Source of the DNA: Anoplolepis gracilipes
Lineage: Eukaryota; Arthropoda; Insecta; Hymenoptera; Formicidae
DNA length: 64,000 nt
Reading direction: 5' to 3'
NCBI RefSeq assembly: GCF_047496725.1
Contig: NC_132970.1
Location: 218,501-282,500, forward strand
A model generated the notes under the pieces. The model saw only the letters and a program-made list of their open reading frames with translations, was not told where the DNA came from and ran no database searches. Below, in pieces: positions 58,606-64,000 of this stretch. A program made the position numbers and the translations under genes. The first letter of the stretch is position 1. Each line of letters begins with the position of its first letter.

Positions 58606-61020
58606 AAATTTTAATCTAAATGATAATATTATATATAAGAGAAAATTTGTATCATAGATATTTTGTTTTTTTAAATTATTGTCAAGAGCAGAAATTTTGG
58701 AATTTTGTTTATTGTTAGTAATATATATTCGAAGAGAGTTAAAAATAAAAGTATCGAATATTGGATGAGATAATTAAATTCAACTTTGCTTCCTAGCATA
58801 ATATCTATTTGACATTTGTAATGTGTATCGAATACTTAAAATGTATAACAATTGTTGTGGTGAATAATTCCCTGAAAGTGGTGAATTGCACGATCTACAG
58901 CATTCACGTCATACTTTATCCTCCTGAGATACGACACGGTAGTAAAGTTGGCGGTATCTAGTTAACCTGTTTCCGGATCTTGAGGTGGAGGAAAATAGGA
59001 TGTTACGTCAAACTCGATTAATGTCTTTAGGATTCAAGCAGAAGGAACGATGTGCGAAGACTGACGTTAATGGTGCCGATCGTACTTGACAGGATAGTTT
59101 TGCATTTAAGTTAGTTTAAAGGTAAATAAACTGTCAATCACAGCAATTACAAGGTTATTTAATCCTCCTCGTGAAATCAAAATAATTTGTAAAAAATCCT
59201 ATTTCAATTTATTTCACAGTCAGCTTATTTCAATAATTTTCAGATTTTGTAATTTCTCTATGTTATTTTTTTCTATGCTTCTAAATTATACAAAATTTTT
59301 ACTCTCATTTTTTATTTATTTTTAAAATTTTAGAATTTAATAAATCATTTTTATAAAATAATTATTAAAAATAGCATTTAAGTTTGTAACATCTTCTTGC
59401 GATAATAATCAGTTGACTGCTCGTGCGCGCGTAGTTGTTTAAACAATTTTACTTCAGACATCCAGTTTCTTTAGAAACAGAAGAAGATATTGTTTGTTGT
59501 TTTTCTGTCGTGTTATTTTTCTATTATTAATCGTTCTAAAAATCTTAATCCGTAACGCTCTCAGCGTACATAAATCACATAGCACGCGTAAAAAGGCACA
59601 TATAATTAACTGTTTCCATCTCTTTTTCCGCACCGTCTCTTTTGAAGATCAATGATTGCTGCCGAACAATTTTACGAAATTACATAGACCAAAGCGCACA
59701 CGTGGGAAAGCTATTGTTGCAGCATTGTATATAGATCGATGCTTTCTTTTTTTTTATTTTCATGTATATGAAATTTGACGCAGTATTTTAAAGAGGAGAG
59801 AGCACAAGCTCTTGTAATCGATAGAAAGTCCCGCGGAAGCTGGTATCGCAGCTGATATCGCAAAATCAATCAATGAGATCAAATCGACGATACATATTAA
59901 ATATTCAGAGCAAAATTGAACTTGTTATTAATAAAATTTGCTCTTTTTAGATATAAATTTTCATATCAATTTAAATATTACATTAAATTTTTTAATGTAC
60001 ATCAATTTTTTATATCTTGCAAATTATGAACATTTTTCATTCTTGCTCTGAATTTTATATAAAAGTTTATTTAATGAAAAATATATATTTTTTCTATTGT
60101 TATCACATTATTTGTTACATTATATGATTTATTACGTTTTTACTATTATTATTGTGAATCAAAAGCCATTGTGAATCATTTTTTCATCATTTTAATAATT
60201 CCCTGGTATATTTATTTATTTATTATCTATTTTCCAGGAAAATGTTGAATCTGAATTGTATGTTGCGGGATCTTAAATTATCCACGATTGATTTTTATAC
60301 AATGGCGGAGAAATTGAAATCGGTTCTGTGAAAGAAAAAACTCTTGAAAGAGAACGTTTATTTTTCTTGAAATTTCTTTTTTTATGAAAACAAAAAGCTT
60401 CCTGATAGAACTGGTTTAAACAAGCGGTTCGCAGTCGAATGAACCGATTGACCCTTCGACATTACCGACATTCTCGGGTTCGTCCAATTTACAGCCGTGA
60501 GACTGCTGCAAATTGCTCCTTCGCCGCAGAACTTTTGCTATATAGTACCAGAAAAAAGGAGCACTTCGAAAACGTCGAACAATAGCAAGTCGAGTATTTT
60601 TTCCCCGCGTATTTTATTTATTTATTTAATTCCCTTTTATCACGTGCAAGCAAAGAAAGAAAGAAAGAAAAAAAGATCCTGTCGTCGCAACTGATAGTCG
60701 ACTACGCCGCCTACGTTTCTCTAGAAATTCAGTTATATAAATGCGCATATGTGATTTAAACTAGCACAGCAACGTATTATACCGTTTTGATGGACGAACG
60801 AATGAGATACCGTCATTCGCGAAATGCAAAATTGCGAAACACATGTCGCGTTTCATTTAGGGATAATTGCGAGTACGGCGCCAGATTACCGATAAAAGTG
60901 TATACTTAATACGATTATTACATAATCGTGTATGTAATTGAATAAAATAACACACTTTATTTGATAGAAACGGTAAAATACCGCAGAGATCAAAGGTAAT
61001 TGTAAAAGAGAGAAATTTAT

Positions 61021-61027
<7 letters not shown>
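58606..61027. other. Spacer with mixed blocks
   Basis: 58,840-59,110 and 60,260-60,920 are CpG-containing blocks of ordinary complexity. A 65-codon frame at 60,497-60,694 ends in AAAG repeats and is unrecognised. No gene is called. Confidence 0.4.

Positions 61028-61066
<39 letters not shown>
61028..61066. repeat. (TA)n microsatellite
   Basis: About 19 TA units running straight into the end of a family B MITE. Confidence 0.95.
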
Positions 61067-61069
<3 letters not shown>

Positions 61070-61448
61070 GATGTCCTGGTTTTGGTGAAAGACCTGCTAA
61101 TGGTAGATTCTTGAGATTATTTGGAGACGATTGTTCCTCAGCAAAAATATTGAGGCATCAATAATTTCTGAATTATGAGCGATTAAAAAAGGCGCTTTTC
61201 GCAAACTATTATAAATTTTTCGGAGTTAAAAAATTATCAAAACTACATTCTACAGTTAATTTCAGATAGAGTTTACTATAATAGAATTTTAATTTAAAGC
61301 GTAATTACAAAGATATATAATGATAAAAATTGGAAACTTGCAAAAAATGATAAAGCCTCTCGATATTTTCGCTGAGAAAAAATCGACTCCAAATGATCTC
61401 AAGAATTTGCTATTAGCAAGTTTTTCACCAATTATATAAGACACTCTG
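61067..61448. mobile_element. Family B MITE, best copy
   Basis: A 382 bp element flanked by TA (61,065-61,066 and 61,449-61,450). Arms of about 110 bp: the left reads CAGGATGTCCTGG, then TTGGTGAAAGACCTGCTAAT, TAGATTCTTGAGATTATTTG and GAGACGATTGTTCCTCAGC. The complement of the right reads CAGAGTGTCTTAT, then TTGGTGAAAAACTTGCTAAT, CAAATTCTTGAGATCATTTG and GAGTCGATTTTTTCTCAGC. No coding capacity. Older relatives are at 45,278 and 21,860. Confidence 0.9.
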
Positions 61449-61478
61449 TATAAATAAATAAATATATGTATACATACA

Positions 61479-61735
61479 CAGGATGAGGAAAAAGTATGGA
61501 AACCCTGAAAAATTTCGAAAGCCATAAGTTTTATAGAAAAAGAATCTAAGCCAAGATTTTTTTTTTTTTTCATTTATTTTATATTTTATATTGAAAAGTA
61601 TCATAACAAACTTTAAAATACCTCAGTCTTAAGTCTTAACTAAAAGAAGTTTTATTATAGCATTTTGGAAAGCTCTCGATTTTCATATTTTTCTAGATTT
61701 TTCAAGATTTTCATACTTTCCATACTCTCCTTCTT
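61479..61735. mobile_element. Family A MITE, copy 5
   Basis: Starts CAGGATGAGGAAAAAGTATG and keeps the family subterminal order (ACCCTGAAAAATTTCGAAA, then AAGAATCTAAGCCAAGAT). Its right end is decayed (TTTTCATACTTTCC). It lies 30 bp after the family B element. Confidence 0.75.
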
Positions 61736-61960
61736 ATATATAATCAATCTTCCCCTTCAGGATATCAGGTCATAAAATATGTCATTATAAAATTAAAATA
61801 AGATTCTGTATTATATCAAGTCGTGCTAAGCTCGACAAACTGTAGACTTGAGAAAATAATGATGCAGTTTACAGCGTAATGGCGTTACAGGATTTGCAAC
61901 CGGTGTAGCGGCTTATAACTATAATAAATGTAGGTAAAGTGAGAAAGAAAAAAGAAAAAG

Positions 61961-61994
61961 AGAAAGAGAGAGAGAGAGAGAAAGAGAGAGAGAC
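61961..61994. repeat. (GA)n microsatellite
   Basis: GA run with an AAA interruption. Confidence 0.9.
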
Positions 61995-62206
61995 AGAGTA
62001 AGAGTATTACATTCGAGAGAGCTGTTTTAACACAAAGGTATTATTATTATCTGGACACCGTTAAGCTCTCGCTTGGAACAAGAGCGGCGAACAATGGCAA
62101 TGTGTCTAATTCGGGGCGTACTATCCATATTGGCTGACTAACTATTGTATCGCTCCTCATGTATATACGATATATATGTACATACATATACATGTACATA
62201 TTTCAG

Positions 62207-62210
<4 letters not shown>

Positions 62211-62256
<46 letters not shown>
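62211..62256. repeat. (CT)n microsatellite
   Basis: About 22 CT units. Confidence 0.95.
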
Positions 62257-62260
<4 letters not shown>

Positions 62261-62699
62261 TCCCTCTCTTCCTCTTGCCGAGTGTTTCCGCGGTAGATGT
62301 AGTATCACAAGTTTAAATTATAAAGCTACATTGTTCGTAAAAGTTGTATGTATAATTACATCAAAAACTGTACTGTATTATTCTGTATCGTATATCGTAT
62401 GTCACATATTTTACACGCGATTGTCGTGGACCAATCTTTATTATCGCGTAGCGAGATTTTTATTTCGCGCGAGATAACTTTAACTTTGGAAACATTCGTG
62501 TAATGATAAATATCACCAACAACGTTTGACATTTCGTTATCGAAGCCGCGATATCTCTTCGAGTTCTATTGAACATTTATTTATTATTCAAACGAATATT
62601 ATTCGCTGGTTTCTGCACATCTAGATAAGTGTCGAAAGAAATGAACGGAAAACGAACAAGCATTTAGTAATTTTATTAATGCGCTTCCGGCGAGAGATG

Positions 62700-62700
<1 letters not shown>

Positions 62701-62757
<57 letters not shown>
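62701..62757. repeat. (CT)n microsatellite
   Basis: About 27 CT units with an early TTT interruption. Confidence 0.95.
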
Positions 62758-62761
<4 letters not shown>

Positions 62762-64000
62762 CTCGATATATTTGAATATAAAATAAAATGAAATACGGAC
62801 ATGCATTTTCTATCTCTTTCTCTCTTTCTCTCTTTTTCTCTACATGTGCGCTCGAGCAAAACTCAGACGAATATGTAGATCGAAATGGTTGCAGCATCAC
62901 TGACAACTGCAGTGCCGCGTAGGTTCACATATATTCGTTTACACACATCCATATATGTCACATATCTATGTGTCTCATATATTTATATATATTGCATATT
63001 CTATATATCTACTTGTTTGTCTGATTCATGTGCACGGGTGTCGTATGAATACCGGAGGAATTCATCCGCATATCGCTTTTCTTTCGACACATTAAACATT
63101 TCTATGTACACGCGTAACTCTTTCCAACGAATTGTAGCTTTTAACGCACTCGACCTATTTATAAAAAATAAAATCTCTTCCACGCGGTAGAACGAGTGGG
63201 GAAAAAAGATTGCTATTTAACCAGGTATTTTTTTTCACGCAAGTTGCGTCAACTTGTCTTCCTTGAAGACAAAGCCCGTATAAAGTATAGCGTTAAATAA
63301 GCGTCTGAATTAAATAAGTGTCCTCGCAGAAACAGAAGTTAGATGTCAAAACAAATATCTAGTCTGTCATATTTGCAATAAATTTTCTATCAAATTATAG
63401 TAAATAAGATATTTTCTCGGAAAAATACGTTGCATTTTCCGTCTCAGTCAGATAGAATTAAGCTGCTAAGGCTTTTGAATTGAAACCTTGGGACAGAAGG
63501 ATCCAATGCCGGATCCTAAAACGAAACGTAGGTTCTAACCGACCGCAATAGCATATGGAAAGACAAAATCTATTTCTAGAGCTATTTATACTTTAGGTTC
63601 GATTACATGTGTCAGTACTGGAGAATGTCATTTATTTACGGAAACGGTTCTATCCTTGGGATTCATTACAAAATAAATTAATAATAGATTATTATTAATT
63701 TTATGATTAATAATATATCAAGAAGAAAGATGTATATAATAAATAAAAATAAAAATATATATAATACATAAAAAAAATTAAAGGCAATATAAATTATATG
63801 AGTTTTAATTAAATAAATTAAATCGTGTGATATTGTTGTAGGATGTTTTTGTAGGAAAAAGAATTGTGATTAAGAGAAATTAATTTATGAGAAATCTCTA
63901 TTGATTAATGAAAAGGAAGTATTATTTAATAAAGGACAGATAATATATATATGTACATATATAACTTTTCATTAATTAAAGTTCATAAATTCCAGCGAAG

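Larger units (their letters stand above)
61736..64000. other. Spacer with microsatellites and mixed blocks
   Basis: Besides the repeats listed next, 62,250-62,700 and 62,840-63,290 are of ordinary composition with CpGs. Open frames there are repeat-driven or unrecognised. 63,640-64,000 is AT-rich. No gene is called. Confidence 0.4.

Noticed and set aside
62145..62906. Open frames around the CT tracts at 62,211 and 62,701
   Set aside because: The length is supplied by the dinucleotide repeat; the non-repeat parts are unrecognisable.

Overview
The window looks like nuclear DNA of an insect, most likely a hymenopteran such as an ant. This is inference from the very high A+T content, CpG-containing islands of normal complexity, dense (TA)n, (GA)n and (CA)n microsatellites, and the mobile-element classes present: a Penelope-like element, an RTE-like LINE, and Tc1/mariner-type and hAT-type miniature elements. 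No complete protein-coding gene, tRNA, rRNA, CRISPR array or operon is visible. The window is best read as a gene desert or the inside of one or more very long introns.

Layout. 1-13,600: AT-rich spacer with a G-quadruplex-capable tract, a 448 bp TA-flanked MITE, a decayed minus-strand coding stretch (4,955-5,780), hairpin-flanked microsatellites, and a 1,028 bp inverted-repeat element bounded by a perfect 9 bp direct repeat. 13,626-15,410: a nested fold-back structure with a complete TA-flanked MITE in its loop. 16,071-26,142: a hAT-like MITE, then spacer with small islands of mixed composition. 26,151-26,786: a fold-back element with an exact 8 bp target duplication and a GC-rich hairpin core. 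27,305-35,277: a long-arm mariner-type element (one complete copy, one lone arm) on either side of a dead Penelope-like element that retains a GIY-YIG endonuclease remnant and hammerhead-like motifs in its inverted terminal arms. A 33-nt candidate micro-exon lies just downstream of the Penelope-like element. 36,479-45,700: further copies of the same MITE families, a minisatellite, and a second inverted-repeat region with hammerhead-like motifs. 50,325-51,274: a MITE copy whose interior has been replaced by a LINE reverse-transcriptase fragment. 51,521-52,100: a GC-rich island holding 51 bp of strictly alternating purine/pyrimidine. 54,377-64,000: more MITEs, two of them almost adjacent at 61,067-61,735, and long microsatellites.

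How the parts relate. Most of the recognisable structure is made of terminal inverted repeats. TA-flanked families (A at 1,935, 36,479, 50,325, 54,999 and 61,479; B at 61,067, 45,278 and 21,860; one at 14,693; one at 34,147) are consistent with the IS630/Tc1/mariner group. Families with 8-9 bp duplications (16,071, 39,812, 26,151, 9,789) fit hAT-like or other cut-and-paste DNA transposons. All are non-autonomous; no transposase is visible. The only clear protein remnants are the Penelope-like GIY-YIG domain and the LINE reverse transcriptase, both broken. Host-gene evidence is limited to low-confidence exon candidates and compositional islands that may be regulatory.

All comparisons were made by eye. 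Element boundaries given to the base are those where a flanking duplication or terminal inverted repeat could be read directly; other boundaries are approximate.
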